Shown here: piece by piece, positions 6,208 to 11,853 of the stretch
Layout: each line of letters opens with the position of its first letter
How positions within the stretch are numbered: position 1 is the first letter of the stretch
Assembly: GCA_964409675.1 (NCBI GenBank)
Contig: CAYPEF010000076.1
Coordinates: forward strand, 1-11,853
Reading direction: 5' to 3'
Source: CAYMDD01 sp964409675
Lineage (GTDB): Bacteria > Pseudomonadota > Alphaproteobacteria > Rickettsiales > SXRF01
Length of the DNA stretch: 11,853 nt
Translations under genes and position numbers: made by a program
The notes under the pieces: model-generated
Seen by the model: the letters and a program-made list of their open reading frames with translations, nothing else
Database searches by the model: none
Told to the model about the DNA's origin: nothing

Positions 6208-6927
6208 TTAAGCCTGTTGTGTCCAGGCGGTTCCGGTTTTGCGCTGAAGGTCATACATCATTTCAATATATTTGGCGGTGCCGCCGACGGCACGCGATAC
6301 ATCAATCATATGGGTCAGCTCCAGCACGGGCTGGACGTTCGAATTTTCCAGCATGCCTTGCGCCACTTTGGCTTCCAGCGCCGGGGAAGGCGTTTCCTCG
6401 GTGGAGTAGAGCTGGCTGCCGGTCTGGCGGAGCGCCTGCTCGTTTTCAAAGTTGAATACGCCGATATTGGTCAGTTCTTCACCATTGATGCTGATATTCC
6501 CCGCGCCGCCGATGACGATGGATTTGGCATTCTCCGGGATGATGATGCGCTGGTTGTTCTGGTCCATCACAGGCAAGCCGTCCTGCGTCACCAGCACGCC
6601 GGTGGCGTCGATCTGGAAATTGCCGGAGCGGGTGTAGCGCTCGCCCTGCGGTGTTTCCACGGCGAAATAGCCCTTGCCCTGGATGGCGACATCGAGATCA
6701 TTGCCGGTGGCGCGCATGGCGCCCTGCTGGGTATCGCGGTAGGTGGAGACGTCGTTGGCGTAGGCCATTTTGTCTTTATTGCCGGCATCGGCCAGATACG
6801 TGTCGAACATTAAATGCGAGGACTGGAATCCAGTGGTATTGGCGTTGGCGATGTTGCCAGCCGTGGTGTCCATGTCGCGAAACAGCGCCATCTGCCGGGA
6901 GAGGGTGATATAGATGCCGTTATCCAT
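6208..6927 (-). CDS. flgF: Flagellar proximal rod protein FlgF
   Basis: FlgF is a proximal rod subunit exported through the flagellar type III system. The start chosen is the Met of MDNGIYITLSRQMALFRDMD, giving 239 residues. This matches the family N-terminus, and the predicted sigma-54 start site (about 6959) lies downstream of the alternative ATG at 6963. That longer start would add 12 residues (MSVYSKFTGRRF) with no ribosome site. Family landmarks are TAGNIANANTTGFQSS, LDVAIQGKGYFAVETPQGERY, the RSGNFQID motif and the C-terminal LENSNVQPVLELTHMIDVSR. First gene of flgF-flgG-flgA-flgH. GGGG about 9 bases upstream of the ATG is a weak ribosome site. Confidence 0.95.
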   Translation of the reverse strand: MDNGIYITLSRQMALFRDMDTTAGNIANANTTGFQSSHLMFDTYLADAGNKDKMAYANDVSTYRDTQQGAMRATGNDLDVAIQGKGYFAVETPQGERYTRSGNFQIDATGVLVTQDGLPVMDQNNQRIIIPENAKSIVIGGAGNISINGEELTNIGVFNFENEQALRQTGSQLYSTEETPSPALEAKVAQGMLENSNVQPVLELTHMIDVSRAVGGTAKYIEMMYDLQRKTGTAWTQQA

Positions 6928-6968
6928 GAAGCGTCGCCCCGTAAATTTACTATAAACCGACATCGATA

Positions 6969-6986
6969 ATGCATGAACTGTGCCAA
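6969..6986 (-). promoter_or_regulatory. Sigma-54 promoter of flgFGAH
   Basis: On the minus strand the sequence is TTGGCAC-AGTTC-ATGCAT. This matches the -24/-12 sigma-54 consensus (TGGCAC-N5-TTGCA), with the invariant GG (6984-6983) and GC (6972-6971) exactly 10 bases apart. Transcription would begin near 6959, giving a leader of about 32 bases before the flgF ATG at 6927. Sigma-54 control of the flgF operon is known in Caulobacter-type flagellar hierarchies. Confidence 0.72.
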
Positions 6987-7027
6987 GTGGAATTATTGCT
7001 CGGCTGCGTGCGCATTTAGACTTTCTT

Positions 7028-7037
7028 CATCATGATG
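7028..7037. promoter_or_regulatory. Perfect 10-bp palindrome between divergent flagellar promoters
   Basis: CATCATGATG is fully self-complementary. It lies 17 bp upstream of the fliL -35 box and about 42 bp upstream of the flgF -24 element. An operator or activator site is possible; short palindromes also arise by chance. Confidence 0.25.
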
Positions 7038-7054
7038 TTCTATGAGTGAGGTTA

Positions 7055-7083
7055 TTGCGGCTACACGATAGTTGCGTTATAAC
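7055..7083 (+). promoter_or_regulatory. Sigma-70-like promoter of the fliL-fliM unit
   Basis: TTGCGG (7055-7060) and TATAAC (7078-7083) are separated by exactly 17 bp. Transcription would begin near 7090, about 19 bases before the fliL ATG at 7109, with the ribosome site AAGGGG in between. No TTAA-N7-TTAA CtrA box is seen here. Confidence 0.5.
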
Positions 7084-7108
7084 TGCAAGCCGCAACAAGG
7101 GGATGCGC

Positions 7109-7651
7109 ATGGCTGAAGAAGAGAAAGAAGCGGAAGCGACGGAAACGCCCGCGGAAGGCGAGGCGGAAGCGCCAAAAAAATCGAAAAAGAAGCTGATTAT
7201 TATCATCGTGGCCGTGCTGGTATTGCTAATCGGTGCGGGTGCCGGTGCGTATTTCGGCGGCTTTATCGGCGGCAAGCATGCGGAAGGCGAAAAAACGGAA
7301 GAAGAAGCCAAAGCCGGCGAGGGCCATGAAGGTGAAAAGCATGGCGCTCCGGTGTTTTATGAACTGCCGGAATTCCTGGTGAATCTCAATACAACGTCCC
7401 GCCAGGCAAGTTTTCTGAAAATGACCATCTCGCTGGAACTGGCGTCTGAAGAAGACAAGGTGGCTCTGGAAGCGAAGCTGCCGCGTGTACTTGACAGCTT
7501 TAACACTTATTTAAGGGAATTGCGTGCCACCGATCTGTACGGCTCGGCGGGCATTTTCCGCCTGCGCGAGGAATTGCTCACACGCGTGAACAAGGCGGTG
7601 GAGCCGATCAAGGTAAACGATATTCTCTTTAAACAGATATTGGTACAGTAA
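7109..7651 (+). CDS. fliL: Flagellar motor-associated protein FliL
   Basis: FliL is a single-pass inner-membrane protein that surrounds the stator units and supports motor torque. The start chosen is the ATG at 7109, 6 bases after AAGGGG, giving 180 residues. An earlier in-frame ATG at 7046 has no ribosome site and would place 21 atypical residues in front; it also lies upstream of the predicted promoter. An acidic cytoplasmic N-terminus (1-22) and a basic patch (KKSKKK, 23-28) are followed by one membrane span (29-51). A Glu/Gly/Lys-rich periplasmic linker leads to the FliL domain (about 83-180) with FYELPEFLVNLN, FLKMTISLEL, the LREELLTRVNKAV helix and the typical C-terminal VNDILFKQILVQ. 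It is divergent from flgF and followed by fliM after 86 bp. Confidence 0.95.
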   Translation: MAEEEKEAEATETPAEGEAEAPKKSKKKLIIIIVAVLVLLIGAGAGAYFGGFIGGKHAEGEKTEEEAKAGEGHEGEKHGAPVFYELPEFLVNLNTTSRQASFLKMTISLELASEEDKVALEAKLPRVLDSFNTYLRELRATDLYGSAGIFRLREELLTRVNKAVEPIKVNDILFKQILVQ

Positions 7652-7737
7652 TTGCTGAGTAAGGCGGTATATGGCCGGATCAATGGTTTCCGGCGCTTAA
7701 ACTTAATAGCGGATAAGGGGTAAAGCCCAAGTAACCT

Positions 7738-8820
7738 ATGGCGGATACACCGGAAGAGAATCAGGACGACGCAGCCGCCGCCGAATGGGCGGCGATGCTG
7801 GACAAGGAAGAAGGTGCTCCGGCAGCGGCAGGGGCGGATGGTGAGCCTGCGCGCGTACTGAATCAGGACGAAATCGATACGCTCCTGGGCTTTGACACCG
7901 TCACCGATAATTCCGCCAATTCCGCTGGCATCCATGCGATTCTCGATAAATCGCGCATGGCCTATGAAAAACTTCCAATGATGGAAGTGGTGTTCGACCG
8001 GCTGGTGCGCCAGCTCTCGACCTCATTGCGACTATTTACCTCCGACAGCGTGGATGTGAGTATCGACTCCATGGTATCGCTGCGCTTTGACGATTACCTC
8101 AATTCCATCCCGCTGCCCGCCCTGCTGGTGGTGTACCGTGCCGTGGAGTGGGAGAATTTCGGGCTGGTGACGGTGGATAGCGCGCTCATTTATTCCATCG
8201 TCGATATTCTCCTCGGTGGGCGGCGGGCGCCGCGCATGGCGCGGGTGGAAGGGCGGCCCTATACCACCATTGAGCAGGATCTGGTCAAGCGCATGGTGGA
8301 TATCGTGCTTGCGGATATGAGTACGTCGTTCGAGCCGCTCAGCCCCGCCACATTTGAATTTGAGCGCTTAGAGACCAACCCGCGCTTTGCCACCATTACC
8401 CGCCCGAATAACGCTGCTCTGCTGATTCGCCTGCGCGTCGATGTGGATGAGCGCGGCGGCATCATTGAAATCCTCATCCCGCACACAACGCTGGAGCCAA
8501 TCCGCGATTTGCTGTTGCAAATGTTCATGGGCGAAAAATTCGGCCAGGATACGGTGTGGGAAAAACACCTTGGCAAAGAACTGCGCCAGACCGATATCGA
8601 CATTCACGCAATTCTCAATGAAAAAGACGTGACACTGGGCGATGTCATTCGCTTCAAGGTCGGCTCCACCATCCTGCTCGACTGCAAGCCCGACGATGAG
8701 GTAATGCTCAAATGCGGCGGCGTGGAGCTGACCAAGGGAAAGCTGGGTCGATTGGGTGATAAAATGGCCGTCTCCATCACCGAGCCGATCCGCAACAAGC
8801 TGCGCGAGGAACAGCAATGA
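7738..8820 (+). CDS. fliM: Flagellar motor switch protein FliM
   Basis: FliM is the C-ring switch component that binds phospho-CheY and FliG and sets rotation direction. The 360-residue protein carries the CheY-binding motif EIDTLL at 45-50. It is displaced by a roughly 40-residue acidic, Ala-rich extension containing AAAAEWAAMLDKEEGA; in most bacteria the motif is near residue 6-10. The CheC-like middle domain spans about 60-260 (SLRLFTSDSVDVSI; LPALLVVYRAVEWENFGLV; the ILLGGR segment). A SpoA/FliN-like domain covers about 282-352 (LNEKDVTLGDVIRFKVGSTI). No good Shine-Dalgarno precedes the ATG; AAGGGG is 17 bases away, and an in-frame stop at 7732-7734 rules out an earlier start. The stop overlaps the next start as ATGA. 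Confidence 0.97.
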   Translation: MADTPEENQDDAAAAEWAAMLDKEEGAPAAAGADGEPARVLNQDEIDTLLGFDTVTDNSANSAGIHAILDKSRMAYEKLPMMEVVFDRLVRQLSTSLRLFTSDSVDVSIDSMVSLRFDDYLNSIPLPALLVVYRAVEWENFGLVTVDSALIYSIVDILLGGRRAPRMARVEGRPYTTIEQDLVKRMVDIVLADMSTSFEPLSPATFEFERLETNPRFATITRPNNAALLIRLRVDVDERGGIIEILIPHTTLEPIRDLLLQMFMGEKFGQDTVWEKHLGKELRQTDIDIHAILNEKDVTLGDVIRFKVGSTILLDCKPDDEVMLKCGGVELTKGKLGRLGDKMAVSITEPIRNKLREEQQ

Positions 8821-9452
8821 GCTTTGCCATCGAATTCTTTTTCAACGTGCTTCTTACCGTGCTGCTTGCCTTTACGGTTGGCTATTGCTGGATTCTTAAC
8901 CGCCGCATCCGCATGCTGCAGGACAGCGGCAGCGAGCTGGCGGAACTGATGAAGCATTTCGATACCTCCACCGCGCGCGCGTCTGAGAGTATCATGGCGC
9001 TGCAATCGGCCAGCAAAAAAATCGGCGAAACCATTCAGGCCCGCATCGATAAGGCTAACTTCCTGATTGAAGACCTGACCTTCCTGATTGATCGCGCCGG
9101 CAGCATCGCCGATAACATGGAAGCCGGTATCGCTGCTTCCCGCCAGCGCCCGCAGGCAAACGAAGCCAGCCGCCTGCGCACGCAGCGCCGCGAACTGGCC
9201 GAAGCGGGCGATAATGATCGCTTCAGTGCGCTGGAAGAACCGCTCCGCTCCGCTAAGATAGAAAGTGACGAACCATCCGCCGCCACCATGGCCACGTTGC
9301 AGGCGATGCTTGATAAAATCAGCACCCGGAAAAATGAAGCCCCTGCCGCTCCGCCCGCACGCGGCCCGAAACTTTCCTCCACCCCCGATAAGCCTCGCTC
9401 GCAGGCCGAGCAGGAATTGCTGCAAATGATACGGAAAGGCTCGAAAGCATAA
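8817..9452 (+). CDS. DUF6468 membrane protein, flagellar-cluster associated
   Basis: This 211-residue protein has an N-terminal membrane span (about 4-26, FFFNVLLTVLLAFTVGYCW). A helical conserved region (30-107) follows, with NRRIRMLQDSGSELAELM, TIQARIDKANFLIEDLTFL and IDRAGSIADNMEAGI. A polar, Pro/Ala-rich variable stretch leads to a conserved C-terminal AEQELLQMIRKGS peptide. This matches my recollection of the alphaproteobacterial DUF6468 family encoded next to fliM. Its start overlaps the fliM stop by four bases (ATGA), so it is translationally coupled and very likely co-regulated with the switch protein. The role is unknown; a membrane-anchored helper of the motor or C-ring is an inference from context alone. 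Confidence 0.85.
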   Translation: MSFAIEFFFNVLLTVLLAFTVGYCWILNRRIRMLQDSGSELAELMKHFDTSTARASESIMALQSASKKIGETIQARIDKANFLIEDLTFLIDRAGSIADNMEAGIAASRQRPQANEASRLRTQRRELAEAGDNDRFSALEEPLRSAKIESDEPSAATMATLQAMLDKISTRKNEAPAAPPARGPKLSSTPDKPRSQAEQELLQMIRKGSKA

Positions 9453-9455
9453 GCC

Positions 9456-10337
9456 ATGGCGATTTCGATGCGGCTTCTTCCTCTTACTATCTCATTCGCC
9501 TCGGTGCTGCTTGCTTTTAAAATCGGGCAGGTGGTGCAGGACAGCCGCCAGATGGTGGATATGCTGATTTCTTCCGTGCGCGCGGAGGAATCCGAGAAGA
9601 AGGCGGAAAAGAAAGAGCCGGAAGCTAAGCCGGAGCAGAAAAAGGAAGAAAAGAAAGACGAGAAGAAAGAGGAAAAGAAGACCGAAGGCGCTTCTGAAAA
9701 ACCGGAAGCCAAGGAGAGCGCAAAAGAAGGCGAGGGTGAGGAAGGCAAGCCCAAGGAAGCTAAGAAGGAAGTGCCGCCAAAGCCGGAAACCCCCAGCAAT
9801 AATCTCGGCGGCGTGCGCCCGGAAGATCGGCGCTTTTCCCCGCAGGAAATGGAACTGCTGCAACAGCTGGTTAAGCGCCGCGAGAAGCTGGATGACTGGG
9901 AAAAGAATATTGCCGTGAAGGAAAACCTCCTCAGCGTCACTGAAAAGCGCATCGACGAAAAACTGGTACAGATGGAGGAGCTGAAGAAAGAACTCAGCGC
10001 CATGCTGGTGCAATATAACGACCAGGAAAACGCCAAGATAAAAAGCCTCGTCAGCATCTATGAGAACATGAAGCCGCGCGAAGCGGCGCGCATTTTCGAC
10101 GAGGTGGAAATGCCCATCCTTCTGCTGGTGATCGACAAAATGTCCGAGAAAAAAGCCGCGCCGATCCTGGCTGGAATGGACCCCAAAAAAGCCAAGCAGC
10201 TGACGGTGGAACTCGCACGCCAGCGCGAAGAACAAGGCGCAAAACTCAGCGACAAACCCAAAACCACCGCGCCCATGGCCCCGGCGGTTTCCCCTGCCGC
10301 CGCCGCTTCGGCTCCTGCTGCCCCGGCGAAACAATAA
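9456..10337 (+). CDS. MotE-like periplasmic flagellar protein (MgtE-N-type domain)
   Basis: This 293-residue protein resembles the MotE family; in rhizobia MotE is a periplasmic chaperone for the motor protein MotC. A membrane anchor or uncleaved signal lies at about residues 5-27. It is followed by a very low-complexity Lys/Glu-rich stretch (about 44-107) and a coiled-coil helix (about 127-190, RRFSPQEMELLQQLVKRREK onwards). The MgtE-intracellular-N-like domain is at about 195-255 (SIYENMKPREAARIFDEV; MPILLLVIDKMSEKKAAPIL; AGMDPKKAKQLTVELA). The C-terminal tail is Pro/Ala-rich. It starts 3 bp after the DUF6468 gene, so it belongs to the fliL-fliM unit. The highly charged linker is longer than I would expect for a typical MotE. 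No motB or motC is present here to confirm the partner. Confidence 0.82.
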   Translation: MAISMRLLPLTISFASVLLAFKIGQVVQDSRQMVDMLISSVRAEESEKKAEKKEPEAKPEQKKEEKKDEKKEEKKTEGASEKPEAKESAKEGEGEEGKPKEAKKEVPPKPETPSNNLGGVRPEDRRFSPQEMELLQQLVKRREKLDDWEKNIAVKENLLSVTEKRIDEKLVQMEELKKELSAMLVQYNDQENAKIKSLVSIYENMKPREAARIFDEVEMPILLLVIDKMSEKKAAPILAGMDPKKAKQLTVELARQREEQGAKLSDKPKTTAPMAPAVSPAAAASAPAAPAKQ

Positions 10338-10370
10338 CTTTTTTTCCTCCTCGAAAGGGAGGGGAGGGCA

Positions 10371-11663
10371 TTACAGCTTCTCCAACTCTTCCATCCCAAT
10401 CTCCAGCGCTGCCGCTACGCCGCGGGCTTTCACCATGGTTTCCCGCCATTCCGATTCCGGCGTTGAATCGGCCACGATGCCGCCGCCTACCTGAAATTCA
10501 AACCGGTCTTCCTGCATGATGATGGTGCGGATGACCACGGAAAAATCCGCGCTGCCGTCCCCTCCCAGCCAGCCCAATGCGCCGCTATATATCCCACGCG
10601 CCAGCATTTCTTTTTCAGTGCACAGCTGCATCGCCCGCACTTTCGGCGCGCCCGTCATCGACCCCGGCGGGAAGCAGGATGCAATGGCATCCAGCGTACT
10701 GCATCCCTCCTGCAATTTCCCTGTTACCGTGCTCGACATATGATGCACCGTGGCGTGCGAAGTCACCTCGAACAGTTTTTCCACCTTCACGCTTCCGCTT
10801 TCACAGCAGCGCGACACATCATTGCGCATCAAATCCACGATCATGAGATTCTCCGCGCGATCTTTTTCGCTTTCCTGCAATTGCCTTTTCGCGCGCGCAT
10901 CTTCCTCACTGTTTTTGCCGCGCCCCATCGAGCCTTTGATGGGGCGGGTTTCGATATTCCGCTGCGCATCAATCGTCAGAAACCGCTCGGGGCTGGAGGA
11001 GAGAATGGCGGTCTTTCCCATTTTGATATAGGCGCTGTAAGGGGCAGGGCTCACACTGCAAAGTTTCTGGAAATAGTGCAGGCTGTCAGGCGCCGCCCTG
11101 AAGCTTCCGCGGAATTTGCGAGTCAGGTTCGCCTGATACAGTTTTCCCGCATGAATGGCATCGATGATAGATGAAACGTGAGAAAGATAATCAGTCTTGG
11201 ACATCGGTGAATGAATTTCGACAATCCCGGCATGTGCCGCCGGCATCGCAGATGGCTCATGCTCCCATGCCTGCGCCGGGCCGTAACGTTCGATAAGGCG
11301 CTTATCATGATCGAAGCGGTAGAGTGTGGCAAAGCGCGTAAGCCACAAGCCGGGGCAGGTAATCCAGCCATCGGTGGCATCCGCTGGAAGTTTTTCAACA
11401 TCATGCTTCAGCCCGTATCCCAAATAGCCGAACCAGGCGGACTCATGCCAAGGCCTATCATTTCGTATATGCGGTGCGATTTGGCCGAAATGATCGCCCT
11501 GAATCACCTCCAATGGCTCCAGCGCTAAAAAACTGTAGCGGCCTGAATAGCCGCTTTGCACGCCGGAATAGAGCAGCACGAAGCAATCGGCGCGCACGGC
11601 TTGAGCCGCTTCCAGCGGTTCACGCCACGGCAGGGATTGCGCGGGGAGGGGATGTTCCTGCAT
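10371..11663 (-). CDS. pabB: Aminodeoxychorismate synthase component I (PabB)
   Basis: PabB converts chorismate and ammonia (from PabA) to 4-amino-4-deoxychorismate in folate synthesis. The 430-residue protein has the family's chorismate-binding C-terminal half (about 155-425). It contains PIKGS at 241-245, whose Lys243 corresponds to the PabB lysine that attacks C2 of chorismate; anthranilate synthase TrpE has Ala there. It also has ENLMIVDLMRND (271-282), FPPGSMTGAPK (331-341) and GGGIVADSTPESEW (393-406). The motif reads PIKGS rather than the common PIKGT, a conservative change. No PabA or PabC domain is fused; the end lies soon after the chorismate domain. It converges with the MotE-like gene (33-bp gap) and diverges from a partial gene to the right. 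Functionally it is unrelated to the flagellar block. Confidence 0.95.
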   Translation of the reverse strand: MQEHPLPAQSLPWREPLEAAQAVRADCFVLLYSGVQSGYSGRYSFLALEPLEVIQGDHFGQIAPHIRNDRPWHESAWFGYLGYGLKHDVEKLPADATDGWITCPGLWLTRFATLYRFDHDKRLIERYGPAQAWEHEPSAMPAAHAGIVEIHSPMSKTDYLSHVSSIIDAIHAGKLYQANLTRKFRGSFRAAPDSLHYFQKLCSVSPAPYSAYIKMGKTAILSSSPERFLTIDAQRNIETRPIKGSMGRGKNSEEDARAKRQLQESEKDRAENLMIVDLMRNDVSRCCESGSVKVEKLFEVTSHATVHHMSSTVTGKLQEGCSTLDAIASCFPPGSMTGAPKVRAMQLCTEKEMLARGIYSGALGWLGGDGSADFSVVIRTIIMQEDRFEFQVGGGIVADSTPESEWRETMVKARGVAAALEIGMEELEKL

Positions 11664-11695
11664 AATGCCGCCAACTATAGAAGGGAATCCGGCGG

Positions 11696-11853
11696 ATGTG
11701 GAGTCGTTTATATAGATTTATCTTTCACCGCCGCAAACAAGGCTTGTCCCCGGAAGAGGTGGCGGCCCGGCTGGAGCAGAACGCGCGCGAGGAAGCGCTG
11801 GCGCACGCTCGCCTTCTGTTTGCCCAAGGCGTATGGGTGCGCGACCTGCTGCC
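11696..11853 (+). CDS. Unrecognised protein, 5' end only
   Basis: An ATG at 11696 opens a frame that runs off the window, with 52 residues visible. It begins with a short basic, aromatic stretch (MWSRLYRFIFHRRKQG) followed by a helical segment (LSPEEVAARLEQNAREEALAHARLLFA). AAGGGAA about 8 bases upstream is a fair ribosome site. Codon use is high-GC and host-like. It diverges from pabB across only 32 bp, so the two share a compact promoter region. The visible part is too short for a family call; a phage or mobile origin is not indicated. Confidence 0.5.
   Translation, partial: MWSRLYRFIFHRRKQGLSPEEVAARLEQNAREEALAHARLLFAQGVWVRDLL

Noticed and set aside
6990..7108. CtrA box (TTAA-N7-TTAA) for fliL
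   Set aside because: No pair of TTAA half-sites with the required spacing is present; only loose TTTA-like matches occur.
7674..7694. Hairpin GCCGGA/TCCGGC between fliL and fliM
   Set aside because: The 6-bp stem has no T-run, so it is not an intrinsic terminator; possible RNA processing site but unsupported.
9035..10334. Long minus-strand open frames opposite the DUF6468 and MotE-like genes
   Set aside because: Ser/Phe-rich and Leu/Phe-rich repetitive translations are the expected reverse reading of Lys/Glu-rich codons; there are no start signals.
10338..10370. Possible terminator between the MotE-like gene and pabB
   Set aside because: A CCTCC/GGAGG pairing exists, but the T-run lies before the stem on the plus strand and reads as an A-run after it on the minus strand. 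Neither orientation gives a canonical terminator.

Overview
The window looks like a scaffold piece from a motile alphaproteobacterium, perhaps Rhodospirillales- or Micavibrio-like. Three things point there: the C-terminus of a gene-transfer-agent (GTA)/phage-type tail protein followed by a DUF2793 gene, the flgF-flgG-flgA-flgH order, and the divergent fliL-fliM-DUF6468-MotE-like cluster. All of this is typical of Alphaproteobacteria. A run of ten N marks a scaffold join, so the assembly is a draft. I see no rRNA, tRNA, CRISPR array or intact insertion sequence.

Layout. (1) Positions 1-1651 (+): the end of a GTA host-specificity/tail protein, a DUF2793 tail-fibre-like protein, a mosaic palindromic repeat, and a small membrane/coiled-coil protein. 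(2) Positions about 1640-3714 (+): an AT-rich accessory insert with two unrecognised genes. The first is broken by the N gap and is mostly helical, with a glycine-rich hydrophobic C-terminus. The second is a Ser/Gly- and Ala-rich protein. Two strong hairpins with T-tracts follow, shared with the converging flagellar operon. (3) Positions 3853-6927 (-): flgF-flgG-flgA-flgH, encoding the distal rod, the P-ring chaperone and the L-ring, behind a well-formed sigma-54 promoter. (4) Positions 7109-10337 (+): fliL, fliM, a DUF6468 membrane protein and a MotE-like periplasmic protein, behind a sigma-70-like promoter. (5) Positions 10371-11663 (-): pabB, for folate synthesis. (6) Positions 11696-11853 (+): the 5' end of an unrecognised gene.

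How the parts fit. The two divergent flagellar units share a 181-bp control region. The minus-strand unit (distal rod and outer-membrane ring) has a sigma-54 signature, as expected for middle/late flagellar genes in the Caulobacter-type hierarchy. The plus-strand unit (motor-associated FliL, switch protein FliM and two accessory envelope proteins) has a -35/-10 promoter, as expected for an earlier class. The most novel part is the two-gene accessory insert between the tail-gene end and the flagellar block. Neither protein is recognisable to me, and the first shows a sharp base-composition change inside a single reading frame.
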